Source: Isoetes taiwanensis
Taxonomy: Eukaryota; Streptophyta; Lycopodiopsida; Isoetales; Isoetaceae
DNA: 64,000 nt
Assembly: GCA_021234155.1 (NCBI GenBank)
Contig: JAJEKV010000058.1
Location: forward strand, 9,238,992-9,302,991
Reading direction: 5' to 3'
The translations under genes were made by a program, and so were the position numbers. Under the pieces are notes generated by a model. It searched no databases. It had not been told where the DNA came from and saw nothing but the letters and a program-made list of their open reading frames with translations. Positions within the stretch are counted from its first letter, which is position 1. Each line of letters begins with the position of its first letter. Shown piece by piece: positions 21,863 to 34,559 of this stretch.

Positions 21863-23953
21863 ATGGCCGCATGGATTCTATGTGGTCTCTCAATTCTATT
21901 TACTTGGAAGCTATGGAGCTTTTTCAAGCATTATTTTCTCATGCCTCGATATGTCACAGCTTGTTTCTTGCAACAAGGCATCAAAGGACCTCCACCCCTA
22001 CCCGTAGTTGGCAATTTGTTGCAGATTTTTGGTCTAGGAGCAAAAGAACGTGAGAAGGATTTCAGTGAAATTACACATGATATTGTTGATCATGTCATGC
22101 CTGAGCTTAAGCTCTACTCCAAACAGTATGGCAAATTATATTTGACATGGTTTGGGGATGAGCCAAGGGTGTTGATAGATGACCCGGACATGATAAGGGA
22201 CGTCCTCTGTAAAAAATCTGGCCACTTTGGCAAAAGCCCTTTGATGCGGAAATATATAGAGGAACTTGTTGGAGATGGCTTAGTAACAGCAGATGGAGAA
22301 GATTGGGCGCAGCGGAGACGCATTGTGTCCCCTGCATTTCATGCAGAGAAGCTTAAGGTACCAAATACTTCTATCCAGTTCTACTTTATAAGTGTAGCAT
22401 ACATCGTAACCATTGTTTGTAAGTGTAGACAATGGTGGGTACCATAGTCAGTTGCACCTTACAGATGGTAGAAAGATGGGAATTAGCTATTGAGGAACAT
22501 GGTCCAGAGACAGTAATCGAGGTTTTAGAGCAGTTGAATTGCTTGACTGCAGATGTGATATCTCACACTGCATTTGGAAGCAGCTATGAGAAAGGACAGA
22601 AGGTTTTCCAACTTATGCACTCTGTAGAACAGATGATGCCGAAGGTCAGACTATTAAATTTGCTTCCTGGTGGCAGGTAAGTGCCAGATTACTTTGCTTC
22701 CTGCTTAATAATTTTCTTTCCTGAGTTTTGGACCAGGCTCACATATTTTATCACGTAGATAGGGGCTGATACTTATCAGTATTTTTTTCTACAACTAACT
22801 TCTAGGCCACATGACATTATGCGGGTTTTATATTCCAACCATATACTCTAAAAGTTACTTGCAGTAGTATTAGATACGTTACAATAACCGGATGTTCATT
22901 TTCCCGAGCATCACTATTTGAAAACATATATAGATATCATGACGCAGATACAGCTTCATTGAAGTCTTTTAGCTGAGGTTATGTATTACATAGACCAGGG
23001 CATTAATATACTTCTGCTACTATGGATTTATAAGGAGGCCGTTCATGGTTGCATTTGCTTTCAGGTTGATTCCCATTCCTGTTAATCTGCAGTTAAGGAA
23101 TCTAAAGAAACAACTCAACTCTATACTCGGGAACATGGTTAAAGAAAGGAGGAGCTCAGTGCAGCATAATGATGGATATGGAAATGATCTATTGGGGCTT
23201 ATGCTGACAGAGGCAGCAGTTGGTGAGAAGAGTCATGGAACGTTTGGGAATAAGAAGTTAATAGAGGAGTGCAAGACATTCTATCTTGCTGGCCACGAGA
23301 CAACCTCTACCTTATTAACATGGGCCTTGATGCTTTTAGCAAGGTACCCTATGTGGCAAGATCTTTCGCGTAATGAAGTACAAGAAGTTTTTAATGGAAC
23401 TGTGCCAGATGTCGAAACACTTGGGAAGTTGAAAACTGTAAGCTTTTATTATTTTTTTGTAAATTCTGTGTACCCATGTTGAGTATATTATATTGTGATG
23501 ATGCTTATTACATATTGGCAATGGTAGGTGACAATGGTGATCCACGAAACCTTAAGGCTGTATCCTCCAGCAACTTTTGTGAGTAGGAATGCTTTGAAAA
23601 ACATTGACCTTGGCAAGGTGTTTATTCCAAAGGGAACTACAGTCGCCATCCCAATTCTTGCACTTCATCATGATCCATTCCTCTGGGGTCCCGATGTTAA
23701 TGAGTTTAAACCAGACCGATTTGCTCATGGGATTGCAAATGCTTGCAAGCATCCAATGGCGTTCATACCCTTTGTAGCTGGACCTCGTGTCTGTGTCGGC
23801 CAAGCATTTGCAGTTACGGAGGCAAAGATTGTATTGGCCATTATTCTATCCAGGTTCAAGTTTCATCTCTCTCCAAGCTACATACACAATCCAACCACCA
23901 AGGTCAGTTTGAGGCCACATCATGGCATGCCCCTTATATTTGAGAGGTTATAA
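21863..23953 (+). CDS. Clan-72 cytochrome P450 monooxygenase (CYP709/CYP735-like)
   Basis: Four exons join in frame to about 501 residues: 21863-22357, 22465-22676, 23065-23437 and 23528-23953. All introns begin GT and end AG. The start has a good plant context (ACCATGG). Residues 1-30 form a membrane anchor, followed by the proline hinge GPPPLPVVGN. Motifs: I-helix AGHETTS at about 311-317, ExxR as ETLR at 367-370, FKPDRF at 420-425, and heme-binding FVAGPRVCVG with the axial Cys at about 449. The text HDIVDHVMPE and LVTADGEDWAQRRRIVSPAF places it in the plant CYP72 clan, near CYP709 or CYP735. Members of that clan hydroxylate hormones or fatty acids at the ER; the substrate cannot be told from sequence alone. 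No disabling change is visible. This is the one gene in the window that looks intact. Confidence 0.93.
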
Positions 23954-24223
23954 CCTCCATTTCATGCTGTAATGGTTATGGGAGAGAAAAGGGAAAGGTC
24001 GCATCTGACCTTGCATCAGCAACCTGGATGTTGAGTATGTTGGAGCACACACTTATTGGCTCTGGAAGCGATTATTGGAGTTGCTGAAGCAAAATTTTCC
24101 CAAGTGAATCATGTATTGCGGCAGTGCACTGTCTCTTTATGAGAGCCAGATAATTTGCTTGGATCCGTTTTGGTTCATGTAAGGTTAGTTTCGACAATAT
24201 CAGCACCGATGTTAGGTTAACTT

Positions 24224-24229
24224 AATAAA
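24224..24229 (+). terminator. Candidate poly(A) signal of the P450 gene
   Basis: AATAAA lies about 270 bp after the P450 stop codon, in T-rich sequence. It is placed by context only. Confidence 0.4.
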
Positions 24230-26324
24230 CTTTGATATATTTGATTAACTTTTAGCCTTTACTGCATTCACTCTTCATGCCTCTTTGTTGTATCTGTTTT
24301 CCAACTCTTGGATGCTCGAATATTCCATGTCATATTTCCCATCAAGTCCAAATTTTTGTAAATCACTTACATTACATTCTGTGGTAAATGTTTAAAATAT
24401 TGGGTAAATGTCTAGAAAAATTAAATGCAAAATCTACTAAACATTCCTTAAAAGAATTGCTGCCACGTGTCAACACATGATTGAACTAGGAAGCAGAATG
24501 TAGAATGTAATGTAAGTGGTTTTTACGAAAACAAAAACACATGCATGTGCGAACGGTGCAAAATGGAAGGTCTTTTTAACACTTGCTTTTTGAGAATGGC
24601 AATGAGAATGACATTATTTCGTTTTTTCGAAGTATTATAGCGTTTGGTTCAAGTTTTATTGCAAACCATTGATCTGGCGAATATTCTAGGTATTGTGCCA
24701 GATCAATGGCCATTAGAATTTTGACACAAAAATTGCATGCCAATGTCAATGGTGTAGAACGAACCTATGGTTGCAGCGGAAAAAAAAAAGAAGCAACATA
24801 AAAAAACCCAATGGTGCCAATAAATTTGCTGCACCCAGTCCTGCCATAGTATAAACTGGCAGGGCCTTCTGCCATAGCGCCTGCAGAATCCGATATGATC
24901 CCTCCTCCTTCAAATTAAGAATGCAATCTTGTATTCACACAGCTTGGAGCTCGGGTCGGATTCACCATCTGCTGCACAAATCCCAGCCTCTTTCTGTTGG
25001 CTCTACCCTTCGCCTTCAACTGGACTAAAATCTGGACTACATTTGCAGATACTTTTTGCAGCTCATCTCCTCTGAGAATGCTGAGAATGCAATGGAGGTG
25101 TGGATGCGGAGGTTGGGATTTGGGAAATAGGTCATGCAAAGGAAGAAATCTGTGTATTTGCACAGTCGGTTCGCTCCAAGCCGCAGAGTATTCCTGACAT
25201 TTAACCGGCTATGGCGATTCTTCACCGACCTGGCGACTCTTTTGATGCCGAACCGTTAGCTCCAAAGCCCTTGCAAAGCTCCTGCAAAGTCAAACCGCCT
25301 TCAGACGCTCCCCTCGCAATCGGCCCTCGCACCGCCTGTGCCCGCACGCCCCGCAAAACTCCGTCCCTCAACCTCGCCGCCGGATATATATCCTCGATCC
25401 CTCGCTTCCGGATCCTCGCCGATCGACGCTCGGCACTTCGCCGAAAAAGAAACCACAGGCAATCTTATCCCCGGCCCTAAAATTTAGAATCTTTTCCTTC
25501 CAACCATTACAAAAAATGCAAAAACATCCATGAAAAAAGCGAGTTGCAAATCGCCCAAAATAGCAACAAACACTCAAGCTCCTCTCACATGGCAAATTAT
25601 ACCGTTTTCAATACAATACTATACGGAAACCATAGGCCAAACCACTGCCTGAAAACCCTCCCCAACCCCAAAACGAAAATAGCATACTATATCATGCCTA
25701 TAAGTAAAGTTGTAAGTGCAACTAGAGAAAGTAGAATGTTAAGAAAAAAGCTTGTAGTGTACACAAAACAATAGATGAACACACCTCTAATGTCTGCAAG
25801 CTTATAGCCTCGTATACTTGAAGTTGCTAGATCTCAAATAAAATATTAAATGAGGGGCATATCAATGTTTGATGGAATAGTGAGGCAAGCTTTCAACAGA
25901 TGCATGAAAGAATGAGACTAATCTGTGTACTCCTTGACCTAAGGTCTGGTGAAGACTCATAGGATCAACCATAATAAGTACTGTCCCTCTCGGCAGCAGT
26001 CCAAAACACGTCAATCAATTGGCCTATCTGTTGTTGTAGCACGAGGAGTTGCAAAATTCTTGCGACGTCATTTGTTAGCATTTGGGCATAAGCCTTTGCA
26101 TATTTGTAATCCAAGTGCAGCTGAGATGTCCTAGGAGCTGCAGCACAAGGGATTCGAACAATCTTTCAAGCCAGCTGTAGATAAAGTGGGGGGTGGTCTG
26201 AGTCGATCTCTTCGTCTCTACTATCTGTGCCCACTCAGAAGTGATTCACCATATGCATATCCAGCTCAACTACCAAACGTAGTCCACCACACTAGATCCA
26301 CCACTTTGGTTCTCCTGCCTGCGA
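24230..26324. other. No supportable gene
   Basis: Most of this stretch is featureless. A more G/C-rich patch at 25200-25460 contains an 89-codon frame starting at 25211, rich in Pro, Arg and Ala, that could be a 5' exon or a transposed gene piece. No domain is recognised. Another short frame at 25949-26134 is equally anonymous. Confidence 0.35.
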
Positions 26325-27549
26325 GTGTACCTGCAGAAGTATTGCCACTGTGCCAGTCCATTGCAAATTACAAAGTCAGAAGAAAACTTGGAGGGACTGG
26401 CTTTCCCTGACGGAACAGAGAAGTTGACAATCATGCAGTATGCGGACGACATCTTCATGTTCCTCAGGTTTGATAATAATAGTTTCCAATCATTTCGGCA
26501 TATCCTCCTTTCTTTCGGCATATCAGGGATAGGCCTCAATGCCAACAAATGTTCTATTCTTTGGGCACTAGACAATGATATCAATCCGTGAGCCAGAGAC
26601 CTAGGTTTCTTGGTGGTACGAGCTGGGAAGTCAGTTAAGCTCCTTAATCTGCCTCTGGTCCTGTCTGACTCTATGAAAGGTCTGTGGGCCCCTATTTTAG
26701 ACAAGCTTAAGGAAACGACAGACATGTGGTCTTCTAAGGCCTTAGCAACTTCGGGGAGAGTCACTGTGGCCAATGCAGTCCTGGCTACCTCTCATATATA
26801 CTATTCCTCGGTCTTGGTGGCACAGAAGGGAATATACAATCAAGTATAGGTGATCATCAAAAAATTCATCTGGGGAGGTATGGCCAAAGTGGCTTGGAAT
26901 GAGCTATATCGTGACAAACAGGATGGGGGATTAAGCTGCAAAGATCCTTTTATACAAGCTCAAGCCCTAGCAGCCAAATTTGTCTAGAGAGCTCTACAGG
27001 GAGGTGAGGTATCTCCGGTACTGAAATTTGTATCATATTGGCTGGAATAAGGCAGATTACAAGGTAAGCCCTCCCTCCCACGGGATGAGCTGGGGGCTTT
27101 TTTCTATAAATTCAAACCTACTCATGGGACATCCCCAGTGATGAGGAAAATTCTTCAGGCATGGAAAGAAGTGCATCACATCCTTACCCCATGATTCCTC
27201 CCAAGGAGGCAGGTGAGTTCAGTATTTTTTGGAATACGAACATTTGGAATAGGCGGGGCCTTCCCGTAGGGCCTGTCTCATAGGAATTACACAGTTACAT
27301 CAACTTTGGGAGAATGGTAGATGAACTTGTTGGACCAAGTTCAAAAGGAAAGTACCCTCTGCAGGGGAAGGAGATAGGGCGTAGATGGTGATGGTCAGTT
27401 TGTACAGCAGTAGAGTTGCAGTTGTTGTGGAGTGTCGAGGTATCACTGTCTCTTTGGGGCAGTTCTCCTTCCTCCTCACTTGCTTTGTAACATTACCATT
27501 CTTTTAATATATTGCTGACACAGTTCTTCAAAAAAAAAAAAAAAAAAAA
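26325..27549 (+). pseudogene. L1-like LINE, reverse transcriptase 3' part with poly(A)
   Basis: The frame at 26325-26591 contains the reverse-transcriptase catalytic motif MQYADDI (about 26433-26453) and the following LNANKCS-like thumb entry. The next pieces contain LKETTDMWSSKALATSGRVT and, after a stop, KKFIWGG...WNELYRDKQDGGL, the usual order in plant L1 elements. Several stops and frame changes break it. The copy ends at an A-run, 27530-27549, as expected for target-primed insertion. Only the 3' part is present. Confidence 0.82.
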
Positions 27550-27559
27550 GAGATCCTGG

Positions 27560-28230
27560 TAAGAATCACCAATGTGTCCGCACTGTCCGGAGTTATAAGA
27601 GCACATGAAAGCTGGCTACTCGAGGCCATATGCACTATAGTGTGGCAAAAATATATCGAAGTCTTGGCCAGGATATTCCATTAAAAGCTGAGATTATGCT
27701 CGGATTAAGTAATGTGGAAGCTAAAGCAGTATTAGCCAGCACTTGGAAATCGTTATGCTCCAAGAAGATCCAGCTTTTAGATGGATGGCTCTCTAAGAGG
27801 GGCTGAGTACAAAAGAGAACCTCTATAACAGGGGTATTATAGGAGATGATAGCTGTCTGCTTGGCTGTCAAGTTCGGAAATCTACTAGTCACCTCTTCTT
27901 CTGCCCAAAGATTATGGGATTTTGGCACTGGGTCAGTCCCATTATTGGCTTATCCATGCATCAATTAGCCTGGCCCGGAGTGATAAGGGTCTCGGATAAA
28001 ATTGAAGCTTCACTAGTTAACATTGCAATTTGAGTAATTTAGAAACACCACTGTGATGTTACTTCTGGGGGGCTTGGAATCAGCATAGAAAAGTTGAAAA
28101 ATTTCTTCAACCAGGAAGTGGCACTGATGGCTCTATCACACCTTAGACAAAAAGGTGTGAGATATAACAGAGAACTGGTCAAGGTTGGCACCTTGGAAGG
28201 TTTTTATTCCTTCTTCAGGTGTCATTAGCT
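27560..28230 (+). pseudogene. Second LINE remnant with zf-RVT-like segment
   Basis: Translation in shifted frames gives a segment near 27840-27980 reading like the CxxC...HLFF.C...W region found at the C-terminus of plant L1 ORF2 (zf-RVT). It lies beyond the poly(A) of the first copy. It is therefore either a separate insertion or the target into which the first copy inserted. No intact frame remains. Confidence 0.5.
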
Positions 28231-29039
28231 CAACCCGACTAGCGGGAAAGCAACTGAAGCAGTGGTAAGTGATCCAACTATTCAGCTATAATTGCTACAT
28301 CAAGGGGAGGATCCAGCATGGAATAGAAGATACCCTCCTCTATAGTACATGTCCATTTGGAGAAGATAGGTGATCTCCTTTATAGTACCCATTTGCTGGG
28401 AAAGAAGAGAAGGTAGCCTCTGGAGTGCACGACGATGCAAACTCCCTAAATATTTATCCCTGGTCAAAATTCGTCCTATCCTCCCTTGTTAGGGTACTTG
28501 ATATATTTTATCTTATCTCAATCATATAAAATTATGTAGGCTGTTTTTTGGTGAGATGGCATGAAAAATGTGACGTGTATAGGGGCAAAAAATTACACAT
28601 TAGCAAGTCAGATTGGGATGGAGGGCCAAGATTTCTTTAGGCAAATAGGGCAATTTAGTCCCTCTGCTTGGCGCTTGATGCACGCCATAGCCGCTCTATT
28701 GATTTTCATAGGGATTTGAAGCGCGCAAACCTACTTTGGATTCAGAAGGACACGACAGATCTAGAGGGTTGTTTCGATCTTTCATATGTCAAGTTTCTTC
28801 TGCTTTGTGAACGCCCTTCAGTCCTTAAGGTTTTGGGCTGCTGCTACTACCACGCTATCTTATCCTTGGCGCTAAGTGGCATGATCTAGACGTTTACCTG
28901 CCTTTCATTCAGACTACTTTCGCCAGATTATCTCAAGATGAGGGATTCTTCCGTTGTATCCGCTTATTCCATTTGAAGAGGCTATTTCTGATCCAGCGCA
29001 TGGGAATGTTTGCTTGGAAGACCAGAACCCTACTCTGCC

Positions 29040-29456
29040 ATGAAAATGCTGTTAAAGGAATCGAAGGTGAGTTCTACTTCCTATCTTCTAAGATTTCGAG
29101 TTGATAAAGTTTTGGCTGAAATGCTCTTGGAAGCCCTATGTTTTTTCCAGAGGGATTTTAGTTGGCATGCCTATCTAAGCTGCTATGCTTAAAGTGTTTA
29201 AAACATAGTTAGACGTATAGATCAGGCAGTATAGAACAGATTCCACTTTAAGATGCTCTGGTCTTGTGATTTGCAGGCAGTTGTACCATTAAATACATGG
29301 GTTCTCATTTCGAACCTGAAAGTTGCCTATAATCTAATAAGGCGGCCAGACGGGACATTCAATCGCTACTTAGCAGAGTATTTAGACAGGAAGGTAACGG
29401 CCTCTATCACACCTAAGGATGGAATGGCCCCAATCAAGGTCCCTTTGATCATATAA
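29040..29456 (+). pseudogene. GID1-like gibberellin receptor, truncated 5' fragment
   Basis: Exon 1 (29040-29066) encodes MKMLLKESK and ends at a GTGAGT donor. After an intron of about 210 bp with a TTGCAG acceptor, exon 2 (from 29277) encodes AVVPLNTWVLISNLKVAYNL and then RRPDGTFNRYLAEYLDRKV. This matches the N-terminal lid of plant GID1, where ESK is also followed by an intron at this position. Similarity stops near TPKDG and a stop codon follows at 29456. The whole alpha/beta-hydrolase core (HGG, catalytic-like Ser) is absent, so this piece cannot make a receptor. It is probably a gene fragment left by duplication or transposon capture. Confidence 0.75.
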
Positions 29457-32400
29457 ATAAGAGTCTGACTGAATGAATTCTGACAAGAGAGTTTAGATGG
29501 GCAACAAAAGGATTTTCGAATTTGCCCTGCTATTGTATATTAAACAAAAATCCCGTAGCTTCAAACGCCCAAGGAACTCGAATGCATCTTAGCAGTCTTC
29601 TTAAGGTCTAATCTCATTTTTATCATAAAAAATGAATTGCCTTAGAATTGTTTCTAGAAACAAATAGAATAGTTCTGTATACACTGTCAAATCAAGGCAA
29701 ACACCTAATAGCTTCACGCACCCAAGAAACTCGAATGCATCTTAGCAGTTCTTAGAATTTAATGGCATTTTTAATACCACCAATAAAGAACTCGGCATTA
29801 CTCCAAGGGCTGCTCTAAAAAATGCCCACATGAAATTTCTTTATGGTTTACATGATCGGATGAGTTTTGTGCCGAATTTGGGTAGCGAGGATTCAAAGCA
29901 TGAATAGATGGGGATCTACAGATGGGGAAAGAATGTATATGATATTTTATATTCATTCCATCTTTTAAGAGAAGAAAGATGTACTTTCCATTCTAAATTA
30001 ATAAATAGATATATATATATGAATAAATAAAAATATAGATAACTAATAACATTTTGGTCCCAAGTTGCACCTGTCGATCTATCTCACCATACACATAGCA
30101 CACGTTCACATAGTCTCCATTTCACCCACACCACTACTTCAAAAAACCCTTCGAACTATAGCGGCGGCAACGCCGCCGCAAAATCTTCTTGTACATTAAT
30201 AAACTTTTACTCTTACCCTAAAAAAAAAAAACCAAGTCAAAGATACCACAGAGCAAAAGCAACTGCCCCCCATAGTGCATGACCTAGTTGTCATCTGATG
30301 CCTTTGGTCAAGCCTCTTCTATATGGTACAACAATAACACATTCTCAGTCAAGGGGTAAAATTTCATGGGATCTTCCGCCCTGAGCATACATTGAAGTCT
30401 CCAAAGAGTATGACCATTCCAAATTGGTTGGGCTGCTACGTCATCATATATATCAACATAGTCCAACCTATCCACATCTGAATGGGTATGATGCTATGGG
30501 AAATTGCAAGCCGCCACAAAGACAGGGTTGCAATTGCAATTCCGCACTCGTACCGACAAGTACCGATTGTGCATGGCTGTCTTGTAGATGAAGATTGATT
30601 ATGCCAAGGCTGTCCGATAGTAGCAGGCAGCCCCCGTTCCCCGCTTTCCTAATGTAAATATGACTTAACTATTTCATCTAATGCCACAAAAGATGTGAAT
30701 TTTAATTACTATGTAAAATAAAGATGTGAATTTTAATTACTATGTAAAATTACTTCTATCATTTAAATAATAGTATACTATCTACACATATGTAATTGAT
30801 TCTCACCATGATTCAATTCCTTGATGCTTTAGATTTCTAGGTGGGGGAGGGGGGATAGCGGCGAAAAATATTTGAGGAAAAATAGTAAAGGAAGCCACGT
30901 TCTTATCCTTATTCGCTTCAACAGTCGCAACTTTGACACATTTCTTATCTGCTTCAATACGCATTCAGACATCGTCAGATCTGAGGTTTCAAGCCTCAGG
31001 TGCCAAACTCCATGAGCAAGGATTCACTGACATAGCCATAGCCCGCTGCTTGTAAAAGCCGAACCTTCCTTATTTTGTTTGTTCGGAGGGTTTCGAAGGT
31101 GAAAAAGATATGTCTTTATTCTATTGCTTCTTGATTCGGTATGCAAGCTAAAGTAGCAACTTCACTGAGGATATGAAAAGGTATGTTTTGTTTGGACTTC
31201 GGTCCAGGACTTCGGTCCCTTATGTACTTGGTCCCATAACCCGACTGGGTTCCGTGGACGTTAAAAATTTTTCCTTCCTTCCTTCCTTCCTTCCTTCTAC
31301 ATTCATTTATATTTTGCAGATTGGGGATTCTTGAGCTGTTGCCATCAGACTGTGTTTTTCCTTTGTTTTCTCTTTCTGCATGAGTTTGATAGCTAAAGCA
31401 TGAAATGGTAAGAAAAAATCGTGGTAAAGTTTCTGAATTTAGAATTCTATGCACATGCAGCTGTGGTGTGCATGCAAATGATGGCTCAGAATTAGTTCAT
31501 TCAAAATCTAATTGCAGTAGGTTGACAAGCTTCATATGTTATATGGGCTGAAACAAACTATGCTAAGAAATAGCATAGGGCTAAGATTCCGAACCTGACT
31601 TCAATTAATCGCTTGAACTCAGAGCCTTACACACCTTTTGTTCAAGTAGCTTTGTAGCTAGGAGAATTGCAAAAGGAGTGCACTAACATCACTTAGACTT
31701 TATCAAGCTCTCGATATGTTTATCTGAATTGCAAGATTTTTTGTTCTAGCATTGGAAGAATCTTGCAAGCTAAGACTTTATGTTGCCTCTTTCAATGTGG
31801 CAATCAATTTCCAAAATAGGTCTGGAACATCTCTCATAAAGAATTTTAGAGGTACGGAGATGGGCCTATATGTCAAGGTTCATACAAGAAAATCTGTGTT
31901 GCATTGTCCATTGTTAAAGAGTTTCAAGTACTCTTTGTGCATGTCATAATTTTCATCAAATAGGTATTCTTTGTGCATGTCAAAATTTTCATCAAATTGC
32001 CTTTGTTCATAACCATATTTTGATAAACTATAATGGCATGTCATATAAGAATTGTATGCCAATATATTCTCTATACATGTGTATGCTTCAAATTAGAGTT
32101 GTAATGCCTTTGGTTTTCACTGTTTCCATGGTGCACTAAAAGTACAAAGCCTGAAGATAGCAACAGATCACCTTACTACTATCAATGGTAATATAGCGGA
32201 TCAATTTAATTCTTTGCAATGACAATAGCTAGGTCTTCTTCCAACATACGACAAAACAGGATCAGGCTGGAATAAATTCATATTTCATTTTTTTGGAATC
32301 CATTCTAGTTTATGACTCGCAATGTCTATGAAAACCAATCTACAATATAGATAGTTCAGATAATTTGGTTAAATATCTGAATTGGTTCACACATTTATGA

Positions 32401-33225
32401 CGATTTATGACTTCTATATTAATTGATTTGTTCACATGTTGTCAATCTCATATCTCTGTATTGTCTTCCGACAACTATGTGCCTAGGTTTATAAAACTAG
32501 GTAACATGATTTTGTTGGAAGTACCTAGTAATTCAATGTTGTTTTCAAGTTGTGAATGGTGATAATGATCACAACCGTGCAGTTGTGAATGCTTACAATA
32601 GATAGTTGTTCACACCTTGCATTTGTAATTACGTTATCAGGTAATAATGTTAGTATTATACAACCAAAATTATCATTATATAACCTCTTCTAGTGGGCAA
32701 GACATGAATGACTTGGGAAAGGTATGAACGAAAGGAAAAGTAATTGTGTTAGTATTGTACAATCAAATTTATATAATACCATTCATTCCCTTGCCTTACA
32801 ACCGTTGTAAGATATGCATCTTCTAGTGAACAAGACATGGATGACTTGGGAAACATGTGACGGGAGAAAGGGCTACCACGGTGGCAACTACATCTTCCAT
32901 ATTACACGTTCATCATGAAGCAAGCATTTCATTGTTAAATATTGGATAATAGTTGGTTCAATGTCAAATGTTTGGAACAGAGAGAAATGTTCACGGCAGC
33001 CTTGACCGTTGTGATAAATTTCTTGTCACTCTTATATAATGCATTTACATTTTCTGTTCATATTTTGTTTGGTGCATTTTCTTTGAAATTGACTCTTGCT
33101 GACACGTCGTGTTTCAGCTTTTTATTTGCACCTCCTTCGACTTGAATACCCTTGATTTGCAGAATACAGAGAATGCTTCCAGGAGATCTCTGTGCGCATC
33201 AATTTATCCGCATTCTGGAGCCGAT
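29457..33225. other. Long A/T-rich stretch without a gene
   Basis: No coding sequence is supported. Small local repeats are visible: a 37-bp unit doubled at about 30690-30750, a 35-bp unit doubled at about 31930-32000, and an (AT)n run near 30010. The hairpin GGCGGCAACGCCGCC lies at about 30163-30177. Confidence 0.5.
31271..31297. repeat. (TTCC)n microsatellite
   Basis: About six and a half perfect tandem copies of TTCC. Confidence 0.95.
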
Positions 33226-33571
33226 TTACGACCAGGCCTTTGAAGGGGCCGATTTTATTCTGTTTTGTGATTCTGGCAACGAGGGCTTCGGAAATATATG
33301 AAGCAAGCCTCTGCATCTGGCTGCCGATGTTGCGGACCAGGTGATTGAGCCGCGAGAAAAAAAGCCCCGCCATTTGCATATTGTCCTGCGAAACAGCCTC
33401 TGCAAAATGGGGCAAATTACAAGCAAGAGAAAGCATGCCAAAATTTTCCCAACAGGGCCCAGGTTTACCCAACAGGTGGATTTTTGTTTCTGCTAATTCT
33501 AGTCTCATTTCTGGTGACTCTGGAGAACCGGTCCCATTAGCATCCCAAGGTGGGCGAATTTTGTGAGGCAA
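33226..33571 (-). pseudogene. GRAS-family transcription factor, N-terminal fragment
   Basis: The minus-strand frame starting at 33571 encodes a region with FAEAVSQDNMQMAGLFFSRL and GSQMQRLASYISEALVARI. This matches the start of the GRAS domain (leucine heptad repeat I), with its AEAV...N...A..L..RL...G...QRLA.Y..EAL..R pattern. It is not the DELLA-type version of this segment. Similarity fades after about GPFKGLVVN, and the rest of the GRAS domain (VHIID, PFYRE, SAW) is missing. The fragment lies about 650 bp left of element D, so the loss may be linked to transposon activity. It could alternatively be a first exon, but GRAS domains are usually encoded without introns. Confidence 0.65.
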
Positions 33572-34215
33572 ATAAATGCATTTTGTGTCGAGTAGGCAAG
33601 CCCTAATCCGGATGCATTGTTTCTTCTCTTCCCCTGCATTTGTCGCTGTAGAGGAGAAACGAGATGCAAGCTTCCCTCTTTTTTTTTTTCCAGTTAAATC
33701 AGCTACAGAGATTTCGAAGCTAGAGGAGCTGGAAAATTACACTGGATTCTTTGGGCTCGAAGCAAGCTTTCTCCTTCGGGTCTCAGGTTGATTGTCAACT
33801 GGAACTGAAAAGATGTTCTTTAGGAGATAAACCCTTCTATTTTTTTTTTTTTCCAGAAATTAAAGCTCTGGTTATGGCCGCTGATAAGCAATGCTAAGGG
33901 ACTCTTGTGCTTCTCGTTTTGATTTAAAACATTGCACTCTTGCAGGGGATCCGGATTTGATATCTATATCAAGGACATCACTTCTGCTATACACAGCTTT
34001 GCCAGATTTAATCGTGCTGACAGAGAAAATGGCAAGCCCAAAACTGTTGTGCTTTGGATCTTTTTGTTGTGGGTTTTTCTGCAACTCCAATTCCAACACA
34101 TAAGGGTTTGAAATTTTGCCCACAAACTGGGGCTTGTGTGCCATGATTTATAAGGCCCATGGAACTGATTTGTAGACCCCAAAACAGGGGCTTGGTCTGC
34201 AGCATGTAGGCAGAT
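33572..34215. other. Flank of element D, no gene
   Basis: Only short open frames occur. This sequence is the insertion site of element D. The four bases before the terminus are AGAT (34212-34215), and the partner copy would lie outside the window. Confidence 0.4.
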
Positions 34216-34280
34216 AACACGATTGCAAATTAAACGGGAGTGTTGCATCACTCCCGTTTCAAAGATTCCCTTTAAAAAAA
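34216..34280 (+). repeat. Left terminus of D with hairpin
   Basis: AACACGATTGCAAATTAAAC leads into a perfect 11-bp inverted repeat with a 6-nt loop, then TCAAAGATTCCCTTT. The same block occurs at 61845 (E left end) and, inverted, at 55845-55895 (C right end). Confidence 0.88.
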
Positions 34281-34559
34281 CACCATGTTTCTAAAATAAG
34301 TCTTTTTTGATAGTTGTTGAGAATTTCTAGAGGTTTGCATTTTTTTTCATGCCATTTTGGCCCATCATTAGGCGAAAACTTTGTACTTATGAAACAGAAA
34401 TCATAAAAATAGCGAAATTTAGGCATAGACTTGAAGAGACTGAAAGCATTACAAAAAAAAGCACCAGAATAGAAAGAAAAAAAAAGTAATATGTTTTTAA
34501 TAAATTTTTGTATATCAATATTGAAGATTCATTGTAATAAATAATGATAATTTTAATAT

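Noticed and set aside
25211-25480. A G/C-rich 89-codon frame as a host gene exon
   Set aside because: No domain, no splice partner and low-complexity Pro/Arg content. It is kept only as a note in the intergenic entry.
28668-28889. Protein-kinase-like HRDLK words
   Set aside because: The match is a few residues in a short frame with no other kinase motif. It is probably chance.
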